A stretch of DNA of 64,000 nt from Sinotaia quadrata (GCA_028829895.1 CM054181.1:116345860-116409859), one strand, 5' to 3'; shown: positions 1 to 12,471, counted from the first letter of the stretch. Translations and numbers: made by a program. Notes: generated by a model not told the origin, from the sequence alone.

Positions 1-2
1 CT

Positions 3-665
3 GAGATGATGGTTATACTAACTGGACTAGTGCAAGCTAGCAAAAATAACCCCACAAACACCAATTATTTAATAGCAACTGACTCACTATCGGCAATAAA
101 AGCCTTAGAGAATAACACGGGTCAAAGACCAGACATTAGTTATTTCATACTAGATCAAATAAATAAACTAACTAACAAGGGTAATAAAGTAGACATGATA
201 TGAATTCCAGCCCACACTAATATACCAGGAAATGAAGGAGCTGACAAACTGGCCAAAGACGGACTGACTCAAAATAAAGAACTAAAAATTTTACTGTCAC
301 CCCAAGAAAACTTAAACATACTAAATAAACAACTCAATAAGATATGGCAGGACAAATATGACCAACTAGCTAAAGGTAGAAGATCCAAGATAGACAAAAC
401 AATCAAGACAACCCCAACATATTGTAAGTCAACAAGAAGGGACCAGACAAGAATAACAAAACTACTGCTAGGCAATGAAAGATCACATTACACAGTCATT
501 AAATGTAGTTGTGGGCAACGCCTGACATTTGAACATATATTAAAAAAATGCCCATTGATAGGCCAGGAAAGAAGGGATTTTACAGAATATTTGGTAAATA
601 ATAACATTCAAACCTCACTAGAAGGGGTACTTAACCCCCCAAAAGCTCTAAAAAAGTTCTCTTAG
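3..665 (+). pseudogene. 3' end of a non-LTR retrotransposon ORF2 (RNase H plus zinc-knuckle tail), inactivated
   Basis: One frame runs from the window edge to the TAG at 663-665, broken only by a TGA at 201-203. The first part is an RNase H domain: a Glu in the opening EMM segment, then the ATDSLSAIKAL motif carrying the catalytic Asp, then IPAHTNIPGNEGADKLAK with the last Asp. The family normally has Trp just before IPAH, and the TGA sits exactly there, so one G-to-A change (TGG to TGA) explains the stop. Downstream the tail has a CSCG...FEH...C pattern at 507-555, the zinc-binding knuckle that follows RNase H in I/Jockey-type LINEs. The first catalytic Asp and the reverse transcriptase lie outside the window. 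This is a dead fragment of a once-mobile element; the clade assignment is inference. Confidence 0.85.
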
Positions 666-1012
666 TAAACTTAATAGTCTCATCTCAGACACCCCCTTCA
701 CAGACAATTATAACAGGAAAGCAGAGGAGGGAAGTTGTCCAAAATTAATAAACCAAAACACCAACCAAATGTCGGATTATAAACCAACGGTTTTTCCCCC
801 CCGGATGGGACCTATATGTCAAAGATTTTTTCTTCTTTTTTTCTTCTCCGTTGTTGCTGCTGATGTTTGATTGTTGATGTTGTCGTTGTTGTTGTAAGGT
901 TTGGTTTGTATATGGTGTGTTTGTATTGTAACGTAAATATGTTTTTATTATTTCATCCCAACCCCACTGCACCCAGGAGGTCTGTCCTTTTTTACATTCC
1001 GTCTGCACCCCC

Positions 1013-1800
1013 AGTGATGCCGCCTCGACCACCAACAACGGCGACAACTACAACAGCATCAACATCAGAATGCCAGCCCACTCCACCAACAACAACAAAA
1101 CAGGGCGAAAAGAAAAAAAGACGGCGCCCGCCACCACATATTCGGAGGCAACAACAGTGCCCTCGACAACAACCTCAACAACACCGCGGACAACAACAAC
1201 AACAGAGGCAGTACCAGGAACAACATTACCCCTCTTGGGGTTATTTTAACCATCCAATGGCTGATTTAATCCAACTGCTACTCGACCATCTGTACTGGCC
1301 GCCAGCGCCCACCTTCAGGCATCCCAACGGACACCGGGGACAGCCACGACAACAACAACAACAACGACGCCGCCAGCGCCCACATGCAAGCATCCCAACG
1401 GACACCGGGGACAGCCACGACAACAACAACGACGCCACCAGTGAAGAGATCGGGAAGTCGAACAACCCGAGCACATGTACACACTGGATATAGATCTGGT
1501 GTGTTACTAGCCTGGGCTCTGTAAGACACCCCCCCCCTCACCATAACACCAGAAACGGCAACAACATCAACGCCACCGCCAGGAACAACAATAACATCGA
1601 CTTCAACCCACGGACCACCGGGTCTGGAGCCCGCCTTTCCCGGCCAGACATGTTTTCTCAACGGGCACACGCAGCAGCAGAAAGGCACCCCCCTCCCTCT
1701 CCCCCCCTCTCCAAACGCGAAAGCGGCGGAAGCCGGAAGCGTTCCCCACATTAACAACAAATTCAAGAAGAACGATTACAAATTTACGAGGCAGACATAA
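1013..1800 (+). pseudogene. Thr/Pro/Gln-rich low-complexity coding-like stretch (possible mucin-type remnant)
   Basis: This GC-rich, CAA/ACA-rich island differs sharply from the AT-rich surroundings. The frame from about 1016 reads Thr/Pro-rich, then Arg/Gln-rich, and runs open to the stop at 1491. A second frame from about 1122 reads runs of Thr with Ser and Pro and stops near 1248. A third is open from 1525 to a TAA at 1798-1800 (91 codons), with Thr/Pro-rich sequence followed by a more ordinary Lys/Asn-rich tail. A 65-70 bp segment is tandemly duplicated (about 1303-1440). A poly-A run near 1110-1120 lies where the Thr-rich reading changes frame, which suggests slippage. The pattern fits a mucin-like extracellular protein broken by frameshifts, but trinucleotide repeats can produce the same appearance by chance. 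There is no recognisable domain. Confidence 0.3.
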
Positions 1801-2278
1801 CAAGAGCCAACCTTCTCTTCCCTTTCGCTCACTGCACGAAATTGGCGACAGGCTTCCAGAAGCGATTCAATTGACAGAATAAGACCATACAATCACCAAT
1901 TAATTATTTAAAATAAACACAAATAATATCTTTACTATATAGATGGCTTGGAATGAAATTAGTGGCATATGTCTCCTTTCGGCAAAAGAATTTTCACTGT
2001 TGAAATCTTAATGTGGTATGGGACCTGAGAGATTTCCATAGTGTCACTAAAGTGTAGTTTACTATTTATTTACCAGAAACTTACAGACAAGAAAATAAAA
2101 TAGAAACCCCTCCAAAATTATTACCAGAACACATCACATAATTCAGGTTCGTTTTTTTCTTTGAAGTCATACACATGTACGAAAAATGTACGATCTTAAC
2201 AATTTGTACAAATACTTTAGCTATTATTACTATTCCAAAATTTTAATTTTCTGGGTAACTTAAAAAGGAAAGCTGGTA

Positions 2279-2527
2279 GTGTTTGTCTGCTTAACGTGTG
2301 TCTGCCTAACGTGTGTCTGCTTAACGTGTCTATGTAACGTGTGTCTGCTTAACGCGTGTCTGTGTTACGTGTGTCTCCTTAACGTGTATGTGTAACGTGT
2401 GTCTGCTTAACGTGTCTGTGTAACGTGTCTGCTTAACGTGTCTGCGTAACTTGTGTCTGCTTAACGTGTGTCTGTGTAACGTGCGTCTGCTTAACGTTTG
2501 TCTGTGTAACGTGTGTCTATGTAACTG
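2279..2527. repeat. Minisatellite, TAACGTGTGTCTG-type short unit
   Basis: About 18 degenerate copies of a 12-15 bp unit alternating CTTAACGTGTGTCTG and TGTAACGTGTGTCTG. No coding signal. Confidence 0.85.
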
Positions 2528-2898
2528 AAACCTCGAGATTCACGACTTGTAAACAAATATACAACATTTTTCTCTAATTTTTAAATCATAGTCATGGAAA
2601 ATCTTGCTTCTTATTCCTGTCATATGATCTTTATAAGATTTTAATTCCTAATGTAATTGTAAAATGTATGTTATTTATTATTTTGGTAATTGATAATTTA
2701 AAGTTAATTTCTTTCAAATATTTCTGGCGTCGTGTTTACTGAATGAAGAGAGGTTATTGGTGTTGTAAACGCTGTACATACATCTGTCTTTACAAAATTT
2801 CTACGGTTTTCTTTTGCCAGACTTCATAAAAAATGTAAGTCTATGTTTGAAAAACGTTTACTTCTAGCCATTTGTAACGTTTTTACTTGACAACAAAA

Positions 2899-3136
<238 letters not shown>

Positions 3137-4300
3137 TCCTCCTAGTAAAAATTAAAAAAAATAAATGTAATTAAAAACTTAAAGTAGTTATATATAACTT
3201 AGAAAGGAATATAATTACAATTTTGATTCGTTTTTGCTTTTGATTCCGTAACTGAAGCGCAAAACATCGTTCTCTGTACTGTTATGAGACATTGTCCCAT
3301 GGCAGTTACGATATATATCTCTCTTCGTATTTTCACAAAATTTAACGGTAACATAAATAGGAATACTTCTCAAAATGATAATTTGTGGTTTTAAAATCAT
3401 CAATGTTATCCACCAATTTTAAAACACAAAGCATGATTCTCTACTTTAAGGTCGACAATACACAAGGAAAGTATTACTGAGCATGTTGATACTTAAAAAA
3501 AAAGTCAGTAAATAATAATATATTTTGAAACAGCGTGTAAGCAAAACAGCAGTACACTTATCTAGCGCCATAGAGTTTGAACACTTAAATATAATACGCA
3601 ACTAAAGCGTAATGCGTTTGCCTACAATATAACAAAATCACTTATCGGCACTAACGTTTATGTTTCGGGGATGTAAACTGAACTGCTTACATCTTAGTAC
3701 TAATATCAAACTGTGGATTTAGTACAAAAATTAAAACAATTAAACATTGTTTATCAATATATCACTAAATATCTTAGTTATCAAAGCAAAGAATGCTTAC
3801 ACTCTAAAACTGTGTGCGTTTATAGGACATTAATGTAGGGGAAAGTTCATCAAGTTTACTTTTAAATTACATTTTAGACGAATTACTTCGTGAACTTTTC
3901 ATTGTTTCTTTATTATGCATTATTTATCTATTTGTTTAATAGCTTTCTTTTCTTGCACGTAGTTATAAGTATATTTAAATGTGAACACTTTAACGGTTGC
4001 ACTTAGTACAATTCGAAGTCATTTTGTTCTTGTACATAAGTACAGCACGTGAAATATGCTAACTCTATTCACGAAAGACATAAATAGAAATTTTAGAGTG
4101 ACAATTAGGAAGTCATTTAGAATAAACAGCAATGCAAACGCACTCCTGCTGACCATTTCTAGGAAAATTATTGCATTTCCACCTGCGTAAAGCGTCCTTC
4201 GGAACTACTTTTATTAGTATTTTATAATCTGATCCTAAAAGTAATCTCTGAATTTTTTCACGAGAAAAAGTGAGAGTAGTAAGAAATGTAAGAGAGAAAG
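3137..4300. other. AT-rich intergenic sequence, nothing recognised
   Basis: I see no exon-like open frame with plausible splice sites, no tandem repeat and no element end in this stretch. Confidence 0.5.
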
Positions 4301-4519
4301 AACCTAGGCCGAGTCACTTTGACAATTTAACAATTTATATAACAATTAAGTCTAGAAATAGGGATAGGCAAATTCACTCCATCAACAAAGTCCTTAACAC
4401 ATTTTCATTTAGTAATTACACGTAAATCAGTACTTAAGACTGTGTAGTAAATTATGTGAACTTGGTTTTGTTGAAATATTGATGTCATGTATATGTTTTC
4501 ATTGTATTTGTCATATGAA

Positions 4520-4865
4520 TATTTTATTATTGATTAAATAAATTTATTGACCTTCTTACACATTCTCGTAACCTTATTTTGGAGAAGAAAGTTGGTGGAT
4601 GGGTTGTCGCTAAATATAGATTAAAGATGGATTTGTCTTTTCCTTTAGTAAAACGTTTTCCATCTACGGAAGTATAGTGTGATAGTAAATGTTGTGTTAA
4701 TGTTATGGAAGAGAAAACTTTTATAGCACCCATATATCCGCCAAGAGAGAGACGAATGGTGTCTTCTAGAGAATTATTAATAACATAAATTAAGATTCTC
4801 ATCATTTGTAACTAGTTATGAATGATTAATTAATTAACAATAATAATAAGCATTAACTAAGTGGC
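4520..4865 (+). mobile_element. Dispersed repeat family A, copy 1
   Basis: Related sequence recurs at 21955-22135 and 22245-22450 (partial), 45615-46000 (inverted) and 57055-57345. Shared landmarks are a TATAGATTAAAGATGGATT segment, a GGAAGAG...ACATTTACAG-like core, a GAGAGAGACGA(A/G)TGGTGTC segment and an AT-rich end with TTAATTAATTAA. There is no coding capacity. It is probably a nonautonomous transposon or SINE-like family; the class is unknown. Confidence 0.7.
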
Positions 4866-4952
4866 AAGTACAAAGAAGTGGAGAACGATGGTAAAATTAG
4901 GAATATGATGGATACAACAGAAGACAGAGAGAAAATAGAAACGCACAAACGC

Positions 4953-4975
4953 GATCTCTCTCTCTCTCTCTCTCA

Positions 4976-5060
<85 letters not shown>
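4953..5060. repeat. Compound microsatellite (CT)n(CA)n
   Basis: A (CT)n tract from about 4953 is followed by about 40 copies of CA ending at 5058. Confidence 0.97.
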
Positions 5061-6380
5061 GCTGATAGCAAGGAGAGAAGGTGAGATATCTTAATGTCTT
5101 GGCACTAATGAAGAACTATATTGATGATATAGTTTCTTTGCTACTAAATAATTTTTCATTTTTAGATCTTAATCTGTATAACATACTGAGGTAGATAGAA
5201 CATTATTTTATCCAAGACCAAAGAAAGTCCCCTTCACGCACTTCCCCCTCCCCTTTAGTGTAACCCACGGGACAGTAATCCGGATATTAATGTATCAGCT
5301 ATTGTTATTTTGCAAGAAAACATTAGCTCCACTATCTTAGGGTACCTAAATCACTTAGTGAACCATGGCCTGATAAAATTAAGTGTACATAGTGTTCTTT
5401 GGTGGGTTTTATGGACTAATTTCTTGTTTCTATCACACCAAATATATATAATTACTTATCAATTTGTACAATTTGTCGACGAATTACAAATGCTGTGAAT
5501 TAAATTTTTTGATTACTTCTGTATATTAAGTTGTGTTATAATTCTTTATAGAAATTAAGGCTCTATACTGCAAATTCCATTGATTAATTTCAGTTGATCA
5601 GTACTCAACCATTGGCTACTTAAGATGTATATGCCTTATTGACATCTCTATCTGTTAGCTATTAATTAACAATAATTGTCACCTAACAGTCTAGGTTAAT
5701 CCTCAGTCAGCAAACCAGGATTGAATAGATGTACCTATTTTTTAAATGCTGGCCAGTGAATTATATGTGCAAGAAATGCTAATCCTTTTGGTGCAGAATG
5801 CTACTTTAAGCGAACGGTTACAATGTACTAAATATTTGATAAAACAATCTATACTAACTTCCAGTGTGTTACACTTAATGTGCTGAGCATGATATCTACT
5901 TTAACACAACTAAATTATAGGCATTAATAGCAAAAAATATACTACAGTTTATGCAGATAAAAGTTCATATAATAAAAAGTCACAAAATTCTGCCAATAGC
6001 AAAAAATATTTGTCGCATATATCAATGGTTCCCAATATTTTTATGCTTAAGAACAACTTGTCCAACTACATAATGTATAATGCAGCTGCAGACCATAAGA
6101 ATTCCACAAACCATGGTTGGGAACCACTGACATATACTATATGTATATAATTCTAAATTATGATGTGTTAATATATTGTTAATAATTATTGAAATGTTTA
6201 AGATTTTAGCCAGTCAGAATGAAATAGGACAACTAAACAGACAGGAATTTCAAAAGTAAAATGGGCTTGAGGTTTTGTCTGATATTAGGGCATGATGTGA
6301 AATATGTCATGCATATACAATACATACGATGTAAGCATGAAACTTTCACAGATCTTTGTCATGGCTTTTGATTTCACAGT
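5061..6380. other. AT-rich intergenic sequence, nothing recognised
   Basis: No gene, RNA or array is supported. Short open frames here have no splice context and no familiar protein pattern. Confidence 0.5.
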
Positions 6381-6409
6381 TGTCAGTCTCCCCATTTCTC
6401 TCACTGATA

Positions 6410-6600
6410 CAAACACTAGATAGCTATAATCATACCACAATATTACAAACACTAGATAGCTATAATCATACCACAATATTACAAACACTAGATAGCTATA
6501 ATCATACCACAATATTACAAACACTAGATAGCTATAATCATACCACAATATTACAAACACTAGATAGCTATAATCATAGCACAATAATATAAACACTAGG
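6410..6600. repeat. 36-bp tandem repeat, about five copies
   Basis: Five near-identical units containing CACTAGATAGCTATAATC. Because 36 is divisible by 3, open frames appear on both strands, but they are not genes. Flanks and unit (6385-6730) match 39595-39845, where only about two units are present, so the array grew inside one copy of a dispersed repeat. Confidence 0.92.
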
Positions 6601-7004
6601 CACCCACTGATCTTAGAAATGTTTTATAATTAATGATTTTCATAAAATGAAAAGCTTACTGTTCAACATGCAAAGGGAAGTAACTAGATTATGAAACCCG
6701 TATTATTACAGTTAACGCAGTTATCGTGTCATTTCTGATTATATGTAATTTTTATTTTAAATTAAACTGCTCTGCCCCTTTGTATCATTAGAGTAGCCAG
6801 TTTTTCCAATTAATAAAAGTAGACTTTGCATTATTTTAGTTCCAATTAGATATTAGATTTTTGTATTATTTTAGCTTCCATTAGTTTTAAATTTAGTATT
6901 ATTTTAGTTTCCAAGATAGTAGTCCTTTGTTATTATTTTAGTTTCCATTATTTTTTCGGGATAACATAGGAACTCAATAGTCCTTTGTATTACACTTGTA
7001 CCCT

Positions 7005-7310
7005 GCTTATTAAGAGTTAACAAGAGCACACAAATCCTTTGTATCATTCTTGTGCCCTGCATATAAATTATTAACAAGGACACACACATCTCTTGTATCA
7101 TTCTTGTACCCTGCATATCAAGTATTAACAAGAACACACACATCTCTTGTATCATTCTTGTACCCTGCATATCAAGTATTAACAAGAACACACAAATCTC
7201 CTGTATCATTCTTGTACCCTGCATATCAAGTATTAACAAGAACACACACATCTTTTGTATCATTCTTGTATCCTGCATATATTAACAAGAACACACACAT
7301 CTCTTGTATC
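7005..7310. repeat. 54-bp tandem repeat
   Basis: About five units carrying CTTGTATCATTCTTGTACCC and TATTAACAAGAACACAC. The paralogous block near 22855-22985 has only about two, so the array expanded in copy 1 or contracted in copy 2. Confidence 0.9.
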
Positions 7311-8314
7311 ATTCCAGAACCCAGCAAAAAACAAGTAATGAAAGAACGTATTAGTGTTTGCATCATTTTATTTCTTCATATATGATATCATTGATACAAA
7401 TTAATCTTTTGCGTGATATACAAACACTAAAATAAAAAAACTATCGAAATCTCTTTATGAAGTCAGTTAATAAAGCGATATACTGTCGAAGTCTAGAGTA
7501 CAATTAGTAAAATTATAATAAATATGCTGTTTTAGTAAAGACAGATGATGGAAATAACGCAGAATTAATTTGGGAGAAACAAGGAAATAGCAAAGAGTAG
7601 TTTTCAACATTTTACACTAATAAAACTTTATAGTTGATTTTAAATCAATTTTTCTAATTGTAAGGAATCAATATGAATATATTTACACAGAACATCTAAC
7701 ACAAGCATTGATTGAAGGTCGAGGTCACTATTCACGGCCTTCGATTTATTTATAGAGATACTTATTCCGCTTATCGTTCTTGAGTTAATTAGTGATTGTA
7801 TAGTGTTGAAAGATTTATAATTTTACACATGAAAATGACTCTAATCCTAAACCTACATTACTAAAATTGTTATTGTCTACCTTTTGACTTTTTCAACGTT
7901 TGCAAAACATCGTAACACGCTTTCTGACTCTTTTGTCATGCACTTATAACTTGCAATACATATTCAGGCGACTGTTTGTCTTGACATTTTATATCTTCAA
8001 AATAAAAGAGTGCATTTAAGCATATGGAAATTGTATAGAAACGGTGAAGTGAGCAGAACAGTTAAGCAATGGAAAACTGTAAGTGCAATGAAACTTCGAA
8101 GTACAAAATAAATATCCGTTAAGCATAGTGAAGTAAATAATTGCTTCGAAATTTTAAAGATCAGGGATACATAAGTGTAGAGAAGTCAATGATTACATGG
8201 ACATGTTAAACTCAGGAAAACGGTTAAAATTTTAGGAAAGACTTTAGGTGAATTGAAATTCTTAAACTCAGAGAAAACGTTAATTGTAGAGAATTCACTT
8301 ATACACAAGATGGT

Positions 8315-8530
8315 AAGCGATGCTAGTACATGTCAACAATACTAGAAAACGTATTGACAATAATAAAAGTTACCATCTTAAATATAGAAAACGTATTGAC
8401 AATAATAAAAGTTACCATCTTACAGTTACAGCTAGAGGAGGATGGTAAGCGATGCAGGCACATGTCAACAATACTTGAAAACGTATTGACAATAATAAAA
8501 GTTACCATCTTAAATATAGAAATCTTTACA
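8315..8530. repeat. Local tandem duplication with GAAAACGTATTGACAATAAT units
   Basis: Three copies of a unit holding AAAACGTATTGACAATAA and AAAGTTACCATCTTA. The paralogous site at about 23805-23890 has a single copy. Confidence 0.85.
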
Positions 8531-8789
8531 GTTACAGCTAGTGTTTAGAAAAGAATTCTTTAGTATTCAGGTTTTCATTTCGGATATGTATAACAAAAGT
8601 GAAAGATTTGTTTACATGAAAGTCTAACAAACTAACAAACACATGAGAAAAAAAGAAGAACCGAATAAGTCAAACATAATTAGTCTTCCTTGTTACATGT
8701 TTAATCTAGGGCATATAGCACTTGTCAAATAACACGTTATCATCGTGTTTGATATCAGGACATTATTAGCAGTGTTTGTTATCAACACA

Positions 8790-10036
8790 TTAGTATACAC
8801 GCACGATGGATATCAGCGTGTCCATCCCGATAGTGATCGTGTTGTCACTTTTCAGAAAGGCTTGAACCTCGTCCTGCTTCTTTAGTTGGAGACCAATCGT
8901 TAAACAGCCTGAACAATCATTTTTCGAATAAGCAGCATTTTTAAACACCCTATTAACCTGTAGCCCCATGTGGAAATCGTCTTTCCTTGGCTCAGCCCTG
9001 TAACATCATAACATGCATATTTTTCAATAAGAAATCTGCGTGTTTATGTTCTTTCGAGGTTTTTTTGTGTGTGTCTGATTGACGAATGTGAGGGCAGAAA
9101 AATATTGAGTCAGTATTTTTTTTTTTTGTTGTAATAAGTTTTCCTATTAATTGTATCTTTAGGCACATTCCTCAGTAATGAAAAACGTCTACAATAGCGT
9201 GAAATGTAGATAATTTAATATTTTCAAGAATATATTAATGTTGAAAACAATAATGCATTTAATAAAATGACAGGTGTGTTGTGTTAGTCGTAGAGTACTA
9301 TCAAGAGGTCAATGACCTGAGCAAACGAAACATTTGGACGGCCTACACATTTGAGCCATACTGTGGTTAAGGTATACATATACCTGCGAACAGAAATTCT
9401 ATTATGTTGGGCCTACAAGGTTTTAGCCAAATAACTACAAAACGACAATTACAAAAATAACAATTATAAAAGACAAAATAAGGAATAATATTGAAATCAA
9501 AGTTATAGATGTACATTTCAACGATGTGCATTTCAAGGACGCTCATTTCAAAGATTTGTTTTTTTAAAGACGTGCATTTCAAGGACTGTACAGCGTTTGC
9601 AAAAACTATTGCACTTACAGATTGACCTTGACCAATGACCCTTAAAAGAGGAATCTCTCCCATGTTTTCTTCGTGCATTGGTGATTCCCTTTCAGTTTAA
9701 TGTCGGTTTGTTCAAGACATTTATGATGTGACCGCATTTTTTTCTACTTAAAATCTGCCCATTTGTTCAAGTCTGAAATCTGCAGTTATATGACCGCATT
9801 CGATTACACTAAATGAATGGTTCGCTGTTTTCCGAACCTCGACAAGATCAAGATAATGCAATAAGCGTCTAAACATTATTCTAGGGACTATAAGAATTTT
9901 GAACTAAATAAATAATAGGCGAATTATTTAATGAAAAGAGAAGATTATTATTTGAATTTAAACATGAATATAATATAAACATTCATCTAAAAAAACACAC
10001 ACACACACATACACACACTTAACACACATGTACTCA

Positions 10037-10075
<39 letters not shown>

Positions 10076-10273
10076 TTTACATCACAGTAACAATCATGAC
10101 CTTAGAGTGATCTGGTACACGCCATTGGCAGGAATGGTAATGCTTCCATTACTCTCTTGGCGTATGTTGGCTGTAGAGTCTATGATACTGTTGAACATAA
10201 TGATAGCGCCCTTCGAGATTTTAATATCTTTACCAACTTCAGCAGTAAACACAACGGGCTCAGTTCCTGCCAT
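8790..10273 (-). CDS. C1q-domain protein, gene 1 (two coding exons)
   Basis: Coding exons are 10273-10101 and 8997-8790, joined through a 1.1 kb phase-2 intron (donor CTAAG|GTCATG, acceptor GATGTTACAG|GGCTG), which rebuilds an Arg codon. The product is 126 residues and is essentially one C1q/TNF-like jelly-roll domain: VVFTAEVGKDIKIS near the N-terminus, NGVYQITLR at about 50-58 (the family's GVY strand), then a TIGLQLKKQDEVQAFL strand pair and a short C-terminus IVRVY. Start: the ATG lies 6 nt inside the exon after TTCTTTTCAG and has A at -3 and G at +4. No signal peptide or collagen region is visible, so it may be cytosolic or leaderless, or an unseen upstream exon may be used. Family members are usually secreted and bind ligands, often in immunity; no ligand can be deduced here. 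An ATTAAA lies at 8705-8700, about 85 nt past the stop. Confidence 0.82.
9962..10075. repeat. Microsatellites (CA)n and (CT)n in intron 2 of C1q gene 1
   Basis: (CA)n at about 9990-10016 and (CT)n at about 10039-10071. The (CT)n tract begins about 30 nt past the exon 2 donor. At the same place gene 2 carries (TCTA/TCTG)n instead. Confidence 0.92.
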
Positions 10274-10289
10274 GATTACCTGAAAAGAA

Positions 10290-10665
10290 TATATATATTG
10301 TAAAAACAATTATTATTATCTGTAAATTACCACAGGTATATAGACGATTATGATTACCTGTAAATTACCACATTTATAAAGACAATTATGATTACCTGTA
10401 AATTACCACATTTATAGTATAAAAACAATTATGATTACCCGTAAATTAACACATTTATATTGTAAAACCAATTATGATTACCTGTAAATTACCGCATGCA
10501 TAGTGTAAAGACAATTATGATTACCTGTAAATTAACACATTTATATTGTAAAACCAATTATGATTACCTGTAAATTACCGCATGCATAGTGTAAAGACAA
10601 TTATGATTACCTGTAAATTAACACATTTATAAAAACAATTGAGATTACCTGTAAATTACCACATG
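10290..10665. repeat. Tandem array of a 3'-splice-site-derived unit upstream of C1q exon 2
   Basis: About eight to nine units of roughly 40-60 bp, each holding ATGATTACCTGTAAATTA. On the gene's strand each unit reads TTTACAGGTAATCAT, which resembles the real exon 2 acceptor (TTTTCAGGTAATCAT). The paralogous site at 29030-29095 has only one or two units. Confidence 0.85.
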
Positions 10666-11244
10666 ATTAAGGTAAACATCATAATTACCTATAACATACA
10701 ATGAGAACGCTGTACCTGTGAACTATCTGTGACAAATATTTCCTCCCGTTCTGTTATTTGTCACTTTATTCTATGTGTATTTATTTACGAGCTTTAGATG
10801 ATAAAACTAGAGTGTTTGCCTGTCATATGACGGCAAATTAAAATGAATGCATTGATGGAAGTTAAATAGATAGGCTGTGTGTATGCGTGCGTGCTAGCAT
10901 AAATAAAAGATTGAACTGTTGGTGCAGTTGTCGGTTTTTTGTGAAGTAGAATTTTAAAAAAATATGCTTATTTTTCGTTTCCTCAGAAATTAAGTCTTCA
11001 GTGAAGAATAATTTACCCATGTCACGTTTCTTCTATCATTTTAGATTCCCCCCCACCCGCCCCTTGTGGAACCTGTTTATTTTGTAGACACCCGAACTCA
11101 ATGGATATTTATAAAATTTAACTTTTAAATATTTTTATTTAATACCTGAATTTATATTTAGCTCGTGACGAGTGTGCAACATGCTTGCATACAATCTAAA
11201 ATAGAAACAGGTGTATCTAATACGTATTCTAATGCACAGCACTG

Positions 11245-11245
11245 C

Positions 11246-11277
<32 letters not shown>
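11245..11277. repeat. (GT)n microsatellite
   Basis: About 15 GT units, also present at the paralogous site 29540-29566. Confidence 0.95.
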
Positions 11278-11279
<2 letters not shown>

Positions 11280-11811
11280 GATAGCAGTTTTACGTCACCA
11301 CTGGGGCTTGCATTGATCATTTCGCCATCAGATGTTCTCTGATCTGGAGAGCCCCAATGGGACCTACAGTCTCACACTTGTGTTCCAAGTGGAGGGCGGG
11401 AGGGCTGGCGGAAAGGGGTGAAGAAGGTAGCACCAGTTTGATGCACACCCTCAATCGCCCTCCGTCGTTCTTGGCTTTCATCGTAAACATAGACAAACGC
11501 GTTGATCATAAAAAAACCCAAATGTATTTAATATGTTTTCAGGAGTACATCAATGACTTTTATCCTAAATAGAAACGGATAGGCAAGGCTGAGAAAAGCC
11601 AAATGAGTCTGATGAGTTGATAAAGGGAGAGATACATATAATGTGTGTTGAGTAAAAATACTTGAGAATAACGTTGCCTTTCAGCAAAGTCGGCACGCTT
11701 TTTTGTTCTTTCTTTTTCCTTGCTATAACTTATCCTGTGCTTAATTACGGACTTCAAGTGAGCTACACTTGACCTTAACCGTAATTGACCGGCTGAAGTG
11801 AATGTGCAGCA

Positions 11812-12185
11812 CCCCGTCACTCATCTTTATCCCGTCTCTGACGTCACTCATCTTTGTCCCGTCTCTGACGCCACTCATCTTTATCCCGTCTCTGACGTCA
11901 CTCATCTTTATCCCGTCTTTGACGTCACTCATCTTTATCCCGTCTCTGACGTCACTCATATTTATCCCGTCTTTGACGTCACTCATCTTTATCCCGTCTC
12001 TGACGTCACTCATCTTTGTCCCGTCTCTGGCGTCACACATCTTTATCCCGTCTCTGACGCCACTCATCTTTATCCCGTCTCTGACGTCACTCATCTTTAT
12101 CCCGTCTTTGACGTCACTCATCTTTATCCCGTCTCTGACGTCACTCATCTTTATCCCGTCTCTGACGTCACTCATCTTTATCCTG
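11812..12185. repeat. 27-bp tandem array carrying CRE octamers (13 units)
   Basis: Each unit is 27 bp, with a CATCTTTATCCCGTCTCTGA-type segment followed by CGTCACT. Ten of 13 units contain an exact palindromic TGACGTCA, the consensus cAMP response element bound by CREB/ATF proteins; the other three have one or two substitutions. The unit length is a multiple of three, which explains long open frames on both strands; they are not genes. The array lies in the first intron of C1q gene 1. The paralogous site (31460-31510) has only two units. A regulatory role is inference. Confidence 0.9.
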
Positions 12186-12471
12186 CCGCTGGCGAAAGAA
12201 CAGGTGGGACGAAATCCTATAATTCAGGACAAGTCGACTTTGAAAAATAGCCTGACTGGTATGCAACGTTTGTCTCTTGTACCTCTTGACTTACGAGAGT
12301 AGACTAATACCTTATAATAAAATTCTTTAATGTGTTTTACATGCGGCGCTCAGGGATTGTATGTTACTAGTCCATCAACGTCATTATGTTCACTATGATG
12401 TTCCCATGAAAATATAATGTTCACTATGCTGTTTAGTTTAAAACAGTATGATTATTTGGATACTGTGGTGG

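Noticed and set aside
8315..8530. CRISPR-like direct repeats
   Set aside because: The three units are contiguous local duplications without uniform spacers, in a eukaryotic context.
11741..12302. Long open frames on both strands (144-166 codons) suggesting repeat proteins
   Set aside because: They are translations of a 27-bp tandem repeat, a multiple of three without stops; there is no Met/splice context or flanking coding sequence.
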